Positions 42,454 through 51,708 are shown, counted from the stretch's first letter. The stretch: 64,000 bases of DNA from JBFWNG01 sp050251195 (GCA_050251195.1 JBFWNG010000005.1:186001-250000); one strand, 5' to 3'. The notes: a model not told the origin generated them from the sequence alone. Translations and numbers: made by a program.

Positions 42454-42495
42454 CTTGTGTCGTCTTGGAATTAGAAATCTCTAAAGTTCAATTCG

Positions 42496-42936
42496 TTAAG
42501 CTCGGCAAGCGTTAGATTTAGGCTTTTCCTTGCCGTAGCACGATGGAAGTGGCTCTTCTGGTTTGGATGCTTTTCCGCCGAGCAAGCAGGCTACGGCAAG
42601 ATCTCCAACGAGCTTGATGTCGTCTTTGCAATTCATGAAGACTGCGTTTGCATTTCCAGCCCTTATCGCCGCAACACATTGCGGAATGCTCGTTATGATA
42701 GAAAGCGCCTGATGATAGTAGGCATTTTGAATGACCTTCCTGCATTCCGCATCCGCCTTGGCTCGTTGGTCTGCTTGCTTCTTCAAACTAGCCTTAAGTT
42801 GAGCCTGCTCCTGCTGGTCGCTTTTGGTACTTGTACTCGACATCACTTCGGAAGAACCGCTATTGTCCGAGGAACCACAACCCGTAAGTGCCAGAAAGAC
42901 CAAAGCACTGAGGAATACGCGAAGAATGTGTTTCAT
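42496..42936 (-). CDS. Small lipoprotein of unknown function
   Basis: The 146-residue lipoprotein has a clear lipobox (LALTGC, Cys about 20), then a Ser/Gln/Lys-rich helical segment and a C-terminal half with five Cys (ECRKV, PQCVA, NCKDD, ACLLGG, SCYGK). A GGAG precedes the ATG. Predicted helical and Cys-rich; no family is recognised. The gene converges on the CxxCH lipoprotein gene. Confidence 0.8.
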   Translation of the reverse strand: MKHILRVFLSALVFLALTGCGSSDNSGSSEVMSSTSTKSDQQEQAQLKASLKKQADQRAKADAECRKVIQNAYYHQALSIITSIPQCVAAIRAGNANAVFMNCKDDIKLVGDLAVACLLGGKASKPEEPLPSCYGKEKPKSNACRA

Positions 42937-43148
42937 AAATACTCCAAGTTTTTAAGTGGTAGAGCCTTATCGGCTAATTCCACAAAAACCTTAGAGCTAT
43001 CTGCTATTCTTATCGGTGTTGCCAAAGATTTCTTGATAAATACATATAACAGGCTAAATATATTAAGATTTTCATGCTGTTTATTTTCAGTGCAGAGATT
43101 GGTTTGATGTTATCAAGCGACTTTGGCCCTCCCAATTACCTGTTTTAA

Positions 43149-44372
43149 TTAGAACGGCTGCGGCGGAGCTAAGTCTTCAAGAGCCACACCCTCATACCGT
43201 TTGTCGCCAGAGCTCTCGATTTGCCAACTCTCAAAGGAGACTACATTGAGCAGGATAAGGCCGGGGTTGGTCCCGCTCATTCCCTGCATAGTCAAACCCT
43301 TTGGCCCGTATTCCAAAACCACAGGAGTAACATTTCCTTCCAGATCCGTGTATGCGCCGGATAGTTTAAAAGTGGCAGTCTGAAACATGGTAATTTCGGA
43401 AGTGCCGGGCGGAAGGTCCGAAAGGGCTTTTTGCCGTGGGCTTAAGTGCAAGGTACCAAAATCTTCTTTATCCGCTGTCTCCTCATACGTCCGGAACGTC
43501 CCAGATAATCCGTACAAAGCATCAGACTCCGATCGTGAAAGTACCTTGGTCTCGCTATCAGACTGTATCTTTATGCAATTCGTCTCTTTTCGCATACCTA
43601 ACACAGCCGCCGCTCTTTCGCCGACGCCTGCGGGGCTACAGGATTCGAATGCGAACTGCTTAGGCACCGTGAAAAAATGGGGTACCTTTGTTCTTGCAGC
43701 GTAGTAGGCGCCGAGGTAGTCGTTGACGAGGCTGTTTGGAAATTGCTCACCCATTATCTCGTACCAACTGCCGTGATGCGGTATTCCAAAGACATGGCCT
43801 AGCTCGTGGATAAGGATCAATTGCAACAACTTTCCACCGTTTTGTTGCCAGCGCTTTGCGATCAGGTCTTTACCCTTTAGCGCATACTTTCCTTCCTCAG
43901 GAGAAATGTAGATGAACCCTTTACCTCGAAGATTCACTGGGTCATAGGAAGTTCGAACGGCTACTCCCACCGTTTTCTCTGGACTTTCGATGTACCGACG
44001 TTGTTTTTTGCCGTCGATAACGCCCATCTGAAACACAACACGGACCGAATCGTCTTTGCAATTTACTTCTCGAAAATCGGCAGTGGCCAATTGAACCGGG
44101 GAGGAGTACTGCTGCAATATTTCTAATTCTTTGAACTCTTCTTTCCAATATTTGATAGCTTCAACAATGTTAGTGCGCACTTTGTCGAGGCCAACACCGA
44201 AGTGTTCGTCGTCGATCGTAATACAATACTTTACGATTTTTGTGTTCTGAATGAACCAGGGGTTGTATTCGTCGGTATAAAAAGCCCCGCCTCCGCTCGA
44301 CCACGAACCTGCAAAGAGTTTGGTGGTCATTTGAAACAAAACGAACGCTACAACCCACGGCCTCATTCGCAT
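43149..44372 (-). CDS. Secreted metzincin-like metalloprotease
   Basis: The 407-residue protein has a signal peptide (RPWVVAFVLFQMTTKLFA). It contains the metzincin zinc motif H-E-L-G-H-V-F-G-I-P-H-H in LILIHELGHVFGIPHHG, followed by a Met-turn (EIMGEQF), matching matrixin/astacin-type folds. Upstream is a YKEEFKELEIL helix and a VRVVFQMG strand, as expected before the active site. The C-terminal 180 residues are a separate beta-rich domain with two Cys. An exported endopeptidase is very likely; the substrate is unknown. GAGG lies before the ATG. Confidence 0.9.
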   Translation of the reverse strand: MRMRPWVVAFVLFQMTTKLFAGSWSSGGGAFYTDEYNPWFIQNTKIVKYCITIDDEHFGVGLDKVRTNIVEAIKYWKEEFKELEILQQYSSPVQLATADFREVNCKDDSVRVVFQMGVIDGKKQRRYIESPEKTVGVAVRTSYDPVNLRGKGFIYISPEEGKYALKGKDLIAKRWQQNGGKLLQLILIHELGHVFGIPHHGSWYEIMGEQFPNSLVNDYLGAYYAARTKVPHFFTVPKQFAFESCSPAGVGERAAAVLGMRKETNCIKIQSDSETKVLSRSESDALYGLSGTFRTYEETADKEDFGTLHLSPRQKALSDLPPGTSEITMFQTATFKLSGAYTDLEGNVTPVVLEYGPKGLTMQGMSGTNPGLILLNVVSFESWQIESSGDKRYEGVALEDLAPPQPF

Positions 44373-44437
44373 ACTAACCTCACAAAGTGCGCCCAGTGAT
44401 TTGGCTGTCTACTTGGATGTCTCAAAACGATCTGCGG

Positions 44438-45442
44438 TTAACCGCGCGGACCTATTGGTCCTCGCTCGCCTCTGTCGCCCTTCTCACCTTTTGGGCCCAT
44501 AGGTCCTATAGGTCCTGGTTCGCCCCGTTCGCCTCGAGGACCCCGTGGACCCACTGGTCCCGAGTCACCTCGTTCGCCTTGGGGACCCCGTGGACCCGCT
44601 GGACCCGAGTCACCTTGCTCGCCTTGTGGACCACTTGGACCAACAGTTCCCGGATCACCTTTTTCGCCCCTCGGTCCTGGAAGCCCTCGTTCACCCATCG
44701 GTCCCGATGGTCCCATTTCACCTCGCTCACCCTTGTCGCCTTTGGGTCCCGGACGGCCCTGATCTGCTCCTAGCGGCTTATACACCGGCACGATCTCAGA
44801 AACTCCGTTGGATGTCAATTTCGCCCTAAGCTGCTCAGCAGAGCGGTTCAGCACATCCCGAGAAAGGGGAACTTGTTCGCCAATGACAACGGTCATATTG
44901 CAATCGTTATTCACAATAGTGCGAAAAACTTCGCTTCCCCAAAGCCTTTTCTCTCCTCGTTCATCAAGTAGTTCTATTGTGTAGGCTTGTTGTTTGGAAC
45001 AAACTGTTGGCGCCGCGCCACAAGCACAACTCGTTCGGAGGTGGATTACCGCAGTACCTCCGCTCGCAACCTTTTCGTGTCCCGTCAGATTCCTCGCAAT
45101 TGGCATCCAGAAATCCGAATCTTCTAACGAGCCATTGGCATTGCTATCCAGAACCATCGCCGCTGAACTTATATTCGCGCCCGAAATTCCTAGAGTGCCC
45201 TTCATTCGAGTTCCGAAGTCATTTGTTTGAATTTGGAGACCTGACAGGTCAAACTCCGCGTTTACCTCATTGCCATTCTCCACAATGTGCAATCGACCAA
45301 GGATGTCTCCTTCGGCCATCTTAGGAACAATAATGTCCAAACCAATTTGGACGTCTTCCGCCCATGCCGCCCCACTCAGCATCCAAGCTGCCAAAACAAT
45401 TCCTTTGGTTCGAAGCACCGAACGTACAAAAAAAGAACACAT
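44438..45442 (-). CDS. Secreted collagen-like protein
   Basis: The 334-residue protein has a signal peptide (LRTKGIVLAAWMLSGAAWA), a globular beta-rich domain (about 30-225) with several Cys, then an uninterrupted Gly-X-Y collagen-like tail from residue 229 to the very end (35 triplets, rich in GPRGPxG and GERGD). The tail ends exactly at the stop with no anchor. At DNA level a 45-bp unit repeats (period visible at 44538 and 44583), so the tail length may vary. Such tails form triple helices in bacterial surface proteins. It is the first gene divergent from the TIGR02147 regulator at 45601, which may control it. Confidence 0.9.
   Translation of the reverse strand: MCSFFVRSVLRTKGIVLAAWMLSGAAWAEDVQIGLDIIVPKMAEGDILGRLHIVENGNEVNAEFDLSGLQIQTNDFGTRMKGTLGISGANISSAAMVLDSNANGSLEDSDFWMPIARNLTGHEKVASGGTAVIHLRTSCACGAAPTVCSKQQAYTIELLDERGEKRLWGSEVFRTIVNNDCNMTVVIGEQVPLSRDVLNRSAEQLRAKLTSNGVSEIVPVYKPLGADQGRPGPKGDKGERGEMGPSGPMGERGLPGPRGEKGDPGTVGPSGPQGEQGDSGPAGPRGPQGERGDSGPVGPRGPRGERGEPGPIGPMGPKGEKGDRGERGPIGPRG
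44538..44627. repeat. 45-bp tandem repeat within the collagen-like coding tail
   Basis: Two adjacent 45-base units (starting at 44538 and 44583) are nearly identical and encode the 15-residue unit GDSGPxGPRGPxGER; a degenerate third unit (GEPGPIGPMGPKGEK) lies next to them at about 44493-44537, toward the stop. The period is a multiple of 9 bases, so copy-number change would keep the frame. Confidence 0.7.
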
Positions 45443-45552
45443 ATATGATCTCCTACAGACTAGAGTTTATTCACAATCGGTTTGGCCAATAACGTCATTA
45501 TTATCGCCTCTGCCAGAAAAGTAAATTAATCATTCATTAACACATCGCGTAT

Positions 45553-45574
45553 TTGTTAAGTTATGTTATAACAA
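45553..45574. promoter_or_regulatory. Inverted repeat before the second TIGR02147 gene
   Basis: TTGTTA and TAACAA form an inverted repeat with a 10-base spacer containing GTTATAAC. It ends 26 bases before the regulator start and between divergent genes, so it could be an autoregulatory operator. Confidence 0.35.
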
Positions 45575-45600
45575 AAGAACTCCCTACAAATGGTAGCATC

Positions 45601-46428
45601 ATGAATATTTTCGACGAAGAGAATTACAAGCAGATTTTGAAAAAGTCGATCCTGTCCAAGAAGGAGACTCTCGGCAAACCGTTTACATTTCAAAAGCTCG
45701 CCGATGCTTGCAGAGTTCAAAAGACCTATCTGTCCAAGATTCTAAACCACGATGGCGATCTTGATCGCGACCAATTGTATCTCGCATGCAAATTTTTGGG
45801 CTTTACCGATTCCGAATTGACGTTTACGACCTACCTCTACGAGTATGATCGAACTCAAATTGCAGACAGGCGTCGAGATCTCAGGGCAAAGCTAGACGCA
45901 TTCAAACAACAAATGAAGAAGACCGAGTCCCATATTCAACATCGAGCGGGCGCTAGTCATACGGACAAGGAATTGGTTCAGTATTATCTCGATCCATATT
46001 ACAAACTCGTGCACATGTTCCTTTCTGTAAAGCGCTTCAAACAAGACATTGGAGGCATCGCAAAAACTCTGAAAATATCGAAGGACAAGGTTACTGCGAT
46101 CTTGAGAAACCTAGAGCAAATGGGTTTGATTGAATTTCGGGAAAAAAACTACGAGATAAAAAAAGACTTCTTACACCTGTCGGCCGACAGTCCTATTATG
46201 ACAACGTATCGAAAGGCAATCCGTTTGAAGGCGATGGAGAGAATGGATCAGGAACCTGAGTCGGCGCAACCTTACACTTTCAGTGTTGTCTTTTCCGCAA
46301 CGAAGGAAACTCAAGGCCAAATCCAGCACCTGTTCTTTGAGTTCCTGAATGCGATGCAGCCGCTCGTAGAAAAGGCCGAGGCGGAGGACGTGTTTCAGCT
46401 CAATTTCGACCTTCTGTCTTGGACGTGA
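45601..46428 (+). CDS. TIGR02147-family transcriptional regulator (second copy)
   Basis: The 275-residue protein has an N-terminal helix-turn-helix (FTFQKLADACRVQKTYLSKILNHDG) and the C-terminal TIGR02147/DUF4423-like half with a winged-helix segment (GGIAKTLKISKDKVTAILRNLEQMGLIEF). It is shorter and diverged from the 23780 copy, which shares the same order of domains. The likely start is 45601; the frame extends to 45553 but that start lies inside the inverted repeat. It is divergent from the collagen-like gene and converges on a CxxCH gene nine bases away. Confidence 0.82.
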   Translation: MNIFDEENYKQILKKSILSKKETLGKPFTFQKLADACRVQKTYLSKILNHDGDLDRDQLYLACKFLGFTDSELTFTTYLYEYDRTQIADRRRDLRAKLDAFKQQMKKTESHIQHRAGASHTDKELVQYYLDPYYKLVHMFLSVKRFKQDIGGIAKTLKISKDKVTAILRNLEQMGLIEFREKNYEIKKDFLHLSADSPIMTTYRKAIRLKAMERMDQEPESAQPYTFSVVFSATKETQGQIQHLFFEFLNAMQPLVEKAEAEDVFQLNFDLLSWT

Positions 46429-46437
46429 CCTCAAAAA

Positions 46438-47976
46438 CTATTTCCGAAGTTCTTCAACGGCCTTTGCGATATCTTCCGGCGTTAGAGACTTGAATCGTCT
46501 CGGCGGCATCTTTTGCAAATGTTCGTCCGGAAGCTGGAGGCGTTCTATCGCCAAGTCTTTTTCTTGGCGGCTCATAGCTTCGAGTTGTTCGACATTGAAT
46601 TTAGCTCGAGTTATTTGTTGATTCAGTCGGGAGTTATGGCATTGGGTACAAGCCTGCACCAGAACCTGCCTTCCCGTAAGTCCAGGTTTTACTCGGAACC
46701 CAATTTCGTGCAGGGCCGAGTCTAGGAAGACCTCGCGGATGTCTGGGAGTTGTTGCGCCGGTATGCTGCCGGCTTTGAAGCTCTGGTAAGCCGAAGTCAT
46801 CGTCGCAAGCTTCTGACGATCGGTAACCTTCACGTCATGATAAGGCATGGGTATGAACTGGCCGTTCACCGTCTGTTCATATTGCGCTTGCCATCTGGGA
46901 CTAACACCAGGTACCGAGTTGTCGGCGGGTTGAGCGGGGTTGGAATCGACAACTTCTTCGTCGATATCCTTTGTGCGCATTTCATTGGGCTGATCGCCGA
47001 AGCCTGCGGCACGTACAAAATCTTCAAGATTTGCCGGATCCGAAGCGTTGACGAGCGCTCCTGGAATTCCTGCGAGATCTTCGTCCGTTCCGTGGGCCGC
47101 GGTATAATCCGCGATCAGCGCTTGTCCTCCCGGTCTGTTGTCCCGGAAGAAGTGCGTCCACGGGTTTTGCAACTCTTGCATACGGAGCATCTTTGGCGAA
47201 GTGGGGCCGCCGGGTTGATGACATTGCTTGCAATCGATGATGGTGTTTTCGAGATCGAGATCTTCGTATATCGATAATTTCGTCCAATTTTTCTCGATAG
47301 TAGGTGTGAGGAGCTCTCCTATTTTACAACCGCCTGGCGCAGCGTTACAGGCTTGTTCGAAGTTAACAAGAAAAAAGGCCAGTTGGTTGTTCGACGGATC
47401 CCGTGCGATTATTTCCGCAAATTGCTCGCCTCTCAGAAAACCCATCGCTACATAGTCAGGTGCGATATCGTTCCCGTCCAACGGCGTGAATAGAATAGCG
47501 CGCGGATTAATTGCCGACGTGAAACGAGCGACCAGCGAACTCGAATGTCCGGTGATAACAAATCCTGGGTTTCCTCCGCTGCCGTTATTCCCTCTGCCGG
47601 TGAGTGTCGGATCGGTGAACGCCAATCCAAGGGCCCTTTGAAGATCCACGAGACTAGTTATTGAAGGCGGCGTCGCTCCGCAAAAAACTGTTCTTACCTT
47701 ATCCTTTCCCGGTCTCGAGCAAATGACTTTTATTTGTTCCGCACCAGAAGGAAGCGCGTGAAGTACGTCGTGTTCCGTTAGGGCCTTTTCCGTCGCAGTT
47801 TGCGTATCCGAACCTTCTGGCGTTACCGCTCCAGGGGTCTGGTTGCCCGATTGAGCTTCTGGCACGCTGCCCGATGTACTGGAACCACCCATCGATCTGC
47901 GCGTATCGGCCATGGGCTTGCAAGAGGCGGTAAACACGAGAAAAATGGCAAATTTTGATATTTGGGAAAAAATCAC
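46438..47976 (-). CDS. Two-heme c-type cytochrome-like lipoprotein
   Basis: The product is a 512-residue lipoprotein (FLVFTASC) with a Ser/Thr-rich linker. It has CxxCH twice: CKQCH in the middle, followed by a NPWTHFF motif, and CTQCH near the C-terminus (residues 443-447), followed 40 residues on by LPDEHLQKMPPRRF, a Met that fits the axial ligand of a class I cytochrome c. The first motif and its PW neighbour link it to the single-heme proteins at 20285, 40905 and 56230. The GTG at 47976 has GAGG before it and gives a clean signal; a TTG at 47988 is less likely. It converges on the TIGR02147 gene. Confidence 0.85.
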   Translation of the reverse strand: MIFSQISKFAIFLVFTASCKPMADTRRSMGGSSTSGSVPEAQSGNQTPGAVTPEGSDTQTATEKALTEHDVLHALPSGAEQIKVICSRPGKDKVRTVFCGATPPSITSLVDLQRALGLAFTDPTLTGRGNNGSGGNPGFVITGHSSSLVARFTSAINPRAILFTPLDGNDIAPDYVAMGFLRGEQFAEIIARDPSNNQLAFFLVNFEQACNAAPGGCKIGELLTPTIEKNWTKLSIYEDLDLENTIIDCKQCHQPGGPTSPKMLRMQELQNPWTHFFRDNRPGGQALIADYTAAHGTDEDLAGIPGALVNASDPANLEDFVRAAGFGDQPNEMRTKDIDEEVVDSNPAQPADNSVPGVSPRWQAQYEQTVNGQFIPMPYHDVKVTDRQKLATMTSAYQSFKAGSIPAQQLPDIREVFLDSALHEIGFRVKPGLTGRQVLVQACTQCHNSRLNQQITRAKFNVEQLEAMSRQEKDLAIERLQLPDEHLQKMPPRRFKSLTPEDIAKAVEELRK

Positions 47977-48167
47977 GGTGTACCTCAAATTGACAGATAG
48001 GAGGTTTATCGGAACTTTGGTGAAATCTTTTACTTTCCCAAGTCAAATTTCCCAATATTCTTGCTTCCCCTAAAAAAACGGCAATAATCCAATAAACTAG
48101 GAACTGAAACGTCTTCCTTTGTAGAGGACATTTTGGGAGTCGAGTACCGTACATACGAGAGGGACGG

Positions 48168-48692
48168 GTGAGCCAAGAGCCAGATCGCAAGAAAGAACTC
48201 GAGGAAGCGGTGGAGACCTACCAAGGGCGCCTCCTTTCCTTAGTGCGGGGACTGATTCGGGATCAAATAGAAGCGGAAGATGTGATTCAGGATGTCTTTG
48301 AAGAATTGGCCATCGCTTACGATCTTGGAGTCGTCATTGAAAAACTCGGGGCTTGGTTGATGACCGTCGCTCGCAATAAAGTTTTCGATCGCCACCGTCG
48401 CAAGAAGACCAGGGAGAAGTTCGAAGAGCAATTGACCTATTCAACGGATGCCACCCGTCAACCTGATGACGAATGGGAACGCGCTCAGCTACGGGAAATT
48501 ATCGTAACAGGTGTGGAGTTGCTGCCTCCCGAACAACGACAGGTATTTGTGATGTATGAGTTGGAAGGAATGAGTTTCAAAGAGATTGCCGCCCAAACCG
48601 GACTCCCACTTGGAACTCTTTTGGCTAGAAAAAAATATGCCGTAGACTTTCTGCGGAATTACTTAAAGGAGGTCTTTTATGAGTTCAAATGA
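48168..48692 (+). CDS. ECF-type RNA polymerase sigma factor
   Basis: The 174-residue sigma-70 family protein has region 2 (AEDVIQDVFEELAIAYD, then AWLMTVARNKVFDRHRRKK) and region 4 with a helix-turn-helix (PPEQRQVFVMYELEGMSFKEIAAQTGLPLGTLLARKKYAVDFLRN). The length and lack of region 1.1 and 3 fit ECF sigma factors. The GTG start follows GAGGG. The downstream membrane-protein gene overlaps it by 14 bases and is the likely partner or anti-sigma factor. It is divergent from the two-heme cytochrome gene. Confidence 0.93.
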   Translation: MSQEPDRKKELEEAVETYQGRLLSLVRGLIRDQIEAEDVIQDVFEELAIAYDLGVVIEKLGAWLMTVARNKVFDRHRRKKTREKFEEQLTYSTDATRQPDDEWERAQLREIIVTGVELLPPEQRQVFVMYELEGMSFKEIAAQTGLPLGTLLARKKYAVDFLRNYLKEVFYEFK

Positions 48693-49005
48693 AGAGGCAA
48701 AGGTTAAACGAACACCGTGCCGTAAGTGGCGCATACCGTTGATCGTGATAGCGATCACGCTGGTCAGGGGCGGCATTGCCATGGTTCTATGGAACGCATT
48801 AGTTCCGGAACTGTTTCACGGACCTGTGTTGACGTTTCCGCAGACCATTGGGTTGTTGATTCTGGTGAAAGTACTCGTCGGCCTTAGACCTGGCGCAGGA
48901 CGATTTGGCAATCCTTGGATGCAATGGAACGAAATATCTTCCGAGGAACGCCTTAAGTTGAGGGAAAAACTTTACAGTCGATGCCGATCTTCGCAGGAAC
49001 CATAA
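48679..49005 (+). CDS. Small membrane protein co-encoded with ECF sigma factor
   Basis: The 108-residue protein has two hydrophobic helices: residues about 17-41 (RIPLIVIAITLVRGGIAMVLWNALVP) and about 50-68 (LTFPQTIGLLILVKVLVGL). The LWNxLVPxLF-x-x-x-LTFxQ-x-GLL order is that of the small membrane proteins often encoded with ECF sigma factors. The cytoplasmic tail ends EISSEERLKLREKLYSRC, a charged helix that could bind the sigma factor. The start overlaps the sigma gene by 14 bases and AGGAGG lies upstream. An anti-sigma role is inferred, not shown. Confidence 0.75.
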   Translation: MSSNEEAKVKRTPCRKWRIPLIVIAITLVRGGIAMVLWNALVPELFHGPVLTFPQTIGLLILVKVLVGLRPGAGRFGNPWMQWNEISSEERLKLREKLYSRCRSSQEP

Positions 49006-49112
49006 TCGCGCATGAGGGGCTTCATCTCATGTGGATATGTCCGGATCTGGATTAGGAGCAACGCTCCTTCTCCGGAAAAGGACGCTGAACATTCACATCT
49101 ATTAGACAACAT

Positions 49113-50132
49113 TTAACGTTTTTCAGGCGGATAATAGGTATAAAAATCGAAGTGATCCTTTGCCTTATAGGGCGTCGGGTCGAAATCAACCGTCGCGCCA
49201 TCCACAGGGAAATCATCACATCCCCTAAAATTTTCGATGTCACCTAATGGAGAAGACCTGAGATCGATCGCCATAGGCTCAGCGACGCCATCCGCAGATA
49301 GCTTCCCTTCGATCGCTTCACATGAAGCGTTTCCCGGATTGATTTGTTCGGCGGAAACTACCTTTGATTGCGGAAAGCCCTCTACCAGCCGAGTCGTAAG
49401 CCATTTGATTACTTTGGGACTGTCAATGCCGCTTTCAGGCGGGAGCGTTATGTTTTCAATTCCGCCACGCTGAGCGTGACTGCTTCCAATGTAGACTAAG
49501 GCAGACCTGTTTTTTGGCAAACTCCTGATCGGGTGTTCTAGTTGTTCAAACATATGCGAATCACGGGCTACCGCCCAATCGATTAGTTTTTTTCTGTTTT
49601 TTTGGTATTCTCGAAAGATAACGTTTGCAGCGGGCTGTTTGTCCACGGCTATTATCCGAATCTTGTTCTCAGATCGCCGTTTAGAATTTATGTCTTTAAT
49701 GGTCCTGTAGACTTCTAGAAACAAAGAGCTAACAACGGGAGTTCGCCCTCCCTTCGCGTCTATCTCATCGCGCGTTCCGCGCAGGGCTTCTCTGTCCGGC
49801 GTGTTGAGAAGTATTTGCTCCGTGTTAGGGCCGTTCTCATCTAGAAAGCGGTCTATTTCCGGTTGATAGACACTGAAAACTTCAAGCCCGACTAATGCTA
49901 ATTGTCCTGGATATTTTTCTTCGAAGTCTTTAAGGATTTGGTTGAAGTTCTTCACGATTCTTAGGTTTTGGTGTGATTCACCCAGCACGAGAATGTCGTT
50001 TTGATGCAATGCTTCGACATAGAAGCTGGTGACGTTTCCAGAATTGTCCGACCTGGCGCCGAGATCGTGGCTTTCTTGATTTGACGTACATCCAAATGTG
50101 AGCGCAATTAGAAGGATGCATAGTTTGGACAT
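49113..50132 (-). CDS. ChaN/EreA-like (Tiki-type) lipoprotein
   Basis: The 339-residue lipoprotein (LTFGC, Cys15) has DILVLGESHQN followed by ALVGLEVF and, later, VYIGSSHAQRG. The Gly-Glu-x-His and Gly-Ser-x-His pair is the fingerprint of the ChaN/TraB/EreA superfamily, whose members bind heme or hydrolyse esters or peptides outside the cytoplasm. Several Cys near the C-terminus (ASCEAIE, RGCDD). GGAG lies 6 bases before the ATG at 50132. The exact activity cannot be assigned. Confidence 0.78.
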   Translation of the reverse strand: MSKLCILLIALTFGCTSNQESHDLGARSDNSGNVTSFYVEALHQNDILVLGESHQNLRIVKNFNQILKDFEEKYPGQLALVGLEVFSVYQPEIDRFLDENGPNTEQILLNTPDREALRGTRDEIDAKGGRTPVVSSLFLEVYRTIKDINSKRRSENKIRIIAVDKQPAANVIFREYQKNRKKLIDWAVARDSHMFEQLEHPIRSLPKNRSALVYIGSSHAQRGGIENITLPPESGIDSPKVIKWLTTRLVEGFPQSKVVSAEQINPGNASCEAIEGKLSADGVAEPMAIDLRSSPLGDIENFRGCDDFPVDGATVDFDPTPYKAKDHFDFYTYYPPEKR

Positions 50133-50228
50133 TGTGGTTCTCCATTCCAAGGTGACGAATTCGACCGCGGCAATTTAGCAACTATAAGAGGTTTTTGCAG
50201 CACACTTTATCCTTTAAGGAAAAGCCTG

Positions 50229-50441
50229 TTAGACAAAGCGGCCTATGAAAGGAAGGGACGTAAGCACAATTCCTGCCACCAAGGCTTGTTGCCAGGTGTG
50301 ACAGAAATAGCCATAAGCCATAAGAGAGATCCCAGCAACGATATGCCACACTAAGGCCATCTTTTTTCCATACGAGAAGAATACGTATCCTACGCCGGAG
50401 AACAAAAAAATGATGATGTAGTAGGGCCAGTCAATATCCAA
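50229..50441 (-). CDS. Small two-helix membrane protein
   Basis: The 70-residue product has two or three hydrophobic helices, with GVGYVFFSYGKK between the first and second and SLPFIGRFV at the end. The GxGYxxxxYGKK signature and the LPFIxRxV end match small membrane proteins of unknown function annotated as 'amino acid transport protein' in other genomes, a name without evidence. The TTG start at 50441 is supported by GGGGAG five bases upstream. It lies between the ChaN-like gene and the DUF4143 ATPase. Confidence 0.7.
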   Translation of the reverse strand: MDIDWPYYIIIFLFSGVGYVFFSYGKKMALVWHIVAGISLMAYGYFCHTWQQALVAGIVLTSLPFIGRFV

Positions 50442-50561
50442 TTCAACTCCCCAGACGAATTAATGGAACTCTTCCCTGACTCCTAGGATAATACTCTATT
50501 AGCCCCCTGATTCTAAACTTCTATTTTTGAGTTCTGGATGGCATCGCTGGAGATCTCTGAC

Positions 50562-51707
50562 TCACAATCCCATTTCCCGGAGGAGAGACTGCCATGGTAG
50601 AACGACGACACCATCGATGCTTTTCTCAACCGAACCTAGGTAAGCCACGGCACATCGACAGCTTTTTCCGAAAAACTCGCGAAAACTTCGCAGGCCACGT
50701 AAGTCATCAGGGCCGACGTTCTTTGATGCTTTGGCCTCCACAGCCCAAATAGTTCCTGCAAGCCGCACGACAAAATCAACCTCGGAACCGTGTTCAGTAC
50801 GGAAAGTGCTGATCTCCACCGGCAATCCCGCATGCTTAGCGCCGAAGAATATTTGGCTGAACATAAGATTTTCGAAGAGCTTGCCCATTCGGTCCGTGGT
50901 GACCGCAAAACCGCCAAGCAATGCGTTCAATACGCCGTTGTCAAAAAAGAAAAGACGCGGATGTTGTATTAGACGAGTCTTTCCGGACTTAGCGAAGGGA
51001 TAGACGCGGTGGATGAGGAGCGTGTCTTCCATAACCTCCAGATAACGCATCGCTGTCATGCGATTGATTCCTGCTTCATTCGCGAATTTGGTGTAATCAA
51101 TAAAGTTTATTGCATGGGCCGCGCTCACCAAGAGAAGACGAGAGAATCCCTCAAGATTGCGTGCCAAAGCCTCGGCCTGGATCTCTTCCCTCAGATACGT
51201 TGCAGCATAGCTTGTAAGGAGCTGCTCCTGGTCAAAAGAATTGGTTTCGGTATAAATTCCCGGGAGCGTTCCAATTGCCAGAGCTTTCTTTTCATCCATT
51301 CTGTAATCGAAGTCGGCGGCCGTGAGCGGACCGATTTCCACAGCGATGACCCGCCCTGGGAGCAAGTTAGCTTGCCCGCGCCTCAACTTGCGCGCCGAAG
51401 ATCCTGTCAGGAAAAATCTAATGGCCTTGTTTTGATCCAAGATAACTTGCACATTGTTCAAGACACTGGGAAGCCGTTGCACCTCGTCGATAAAAACCGA
51501 CTTCGGCCTATGCCTTTCCAACCGGTCCATCAGCTCGCCAGGATTCGTCGAGAATTGAAAGAGTTCTCTTTCATTTGCCAAATTAATCGTCAATTCGGGA
51601 GAAAAGGATCCCACTAAAGTTGATTTTCCGACCTGTCGGGGACCGATCAACAAAAGGCTTTTAGATGTTTTTCCTATTAAATTTAATAAAGTATGTCTTT
51701 TAATCAT
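50562..51707 (-). CDS. AAA_14/DUF4143 ATPase
   Basis: The 381-residue protein has an AAA_14 domain with Walker A (IGPRQVGKST) and Walker B (SVFIDEVQRLP), sensor residue SSARKL, and a C-terminal DUF4143 domain with an endonuclease-like D/E-x-K core (EVDFVV and WAVEAKASK). Such proteins are common, sporadic and sometimes linked to defence or toxin functions, but no activity is proven. A perfect 32-bp palindrome begins two bases upstream of the ATG. It has no obvious partner gene. Confidence 0.92.
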   Translation of the reverse strand: MIKRHTLLNLIGKTSKSLLLIGPRQVGKSTLVGSFSPELTINLANERELFQFSTNPGELMDRLERHRPKSVFIDEVQRLPSVLNNVQVILDQNKAIRFFLTGSSARKLRRGQANLLPGRVIAVEIGPLTAADFDYRMDEKKALAIGTLPGIYTETNSFDQEQLLTSYAATYLREEIQAEALARNLEGFSRLLLVSAAHAINFIDYTKFANEAGINRMTAMRYLEVMEDTLLIHRVYPFAKSGKTRLIQHPRLFFFDNGVLNALLGGFAVTTDRMGKLFENLMFSQIFFGAKHAGLPVEISTFRTEHGSEVDFVVRLAGTIWAVEAKASKNVGPDDLRGLRSFREFFGKSCRCAVAYLGSVEKSIDGVVVLPWQSLLREMGL

Positions 51708-51708
51708 G

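Noticed and set aside
48100..48130. GGAACT as an ECF -35 box before the sigma gene
   Set aside because: No matching -10 element at the expected 16-17 base spacing, so autoregulation cannot be claimed.
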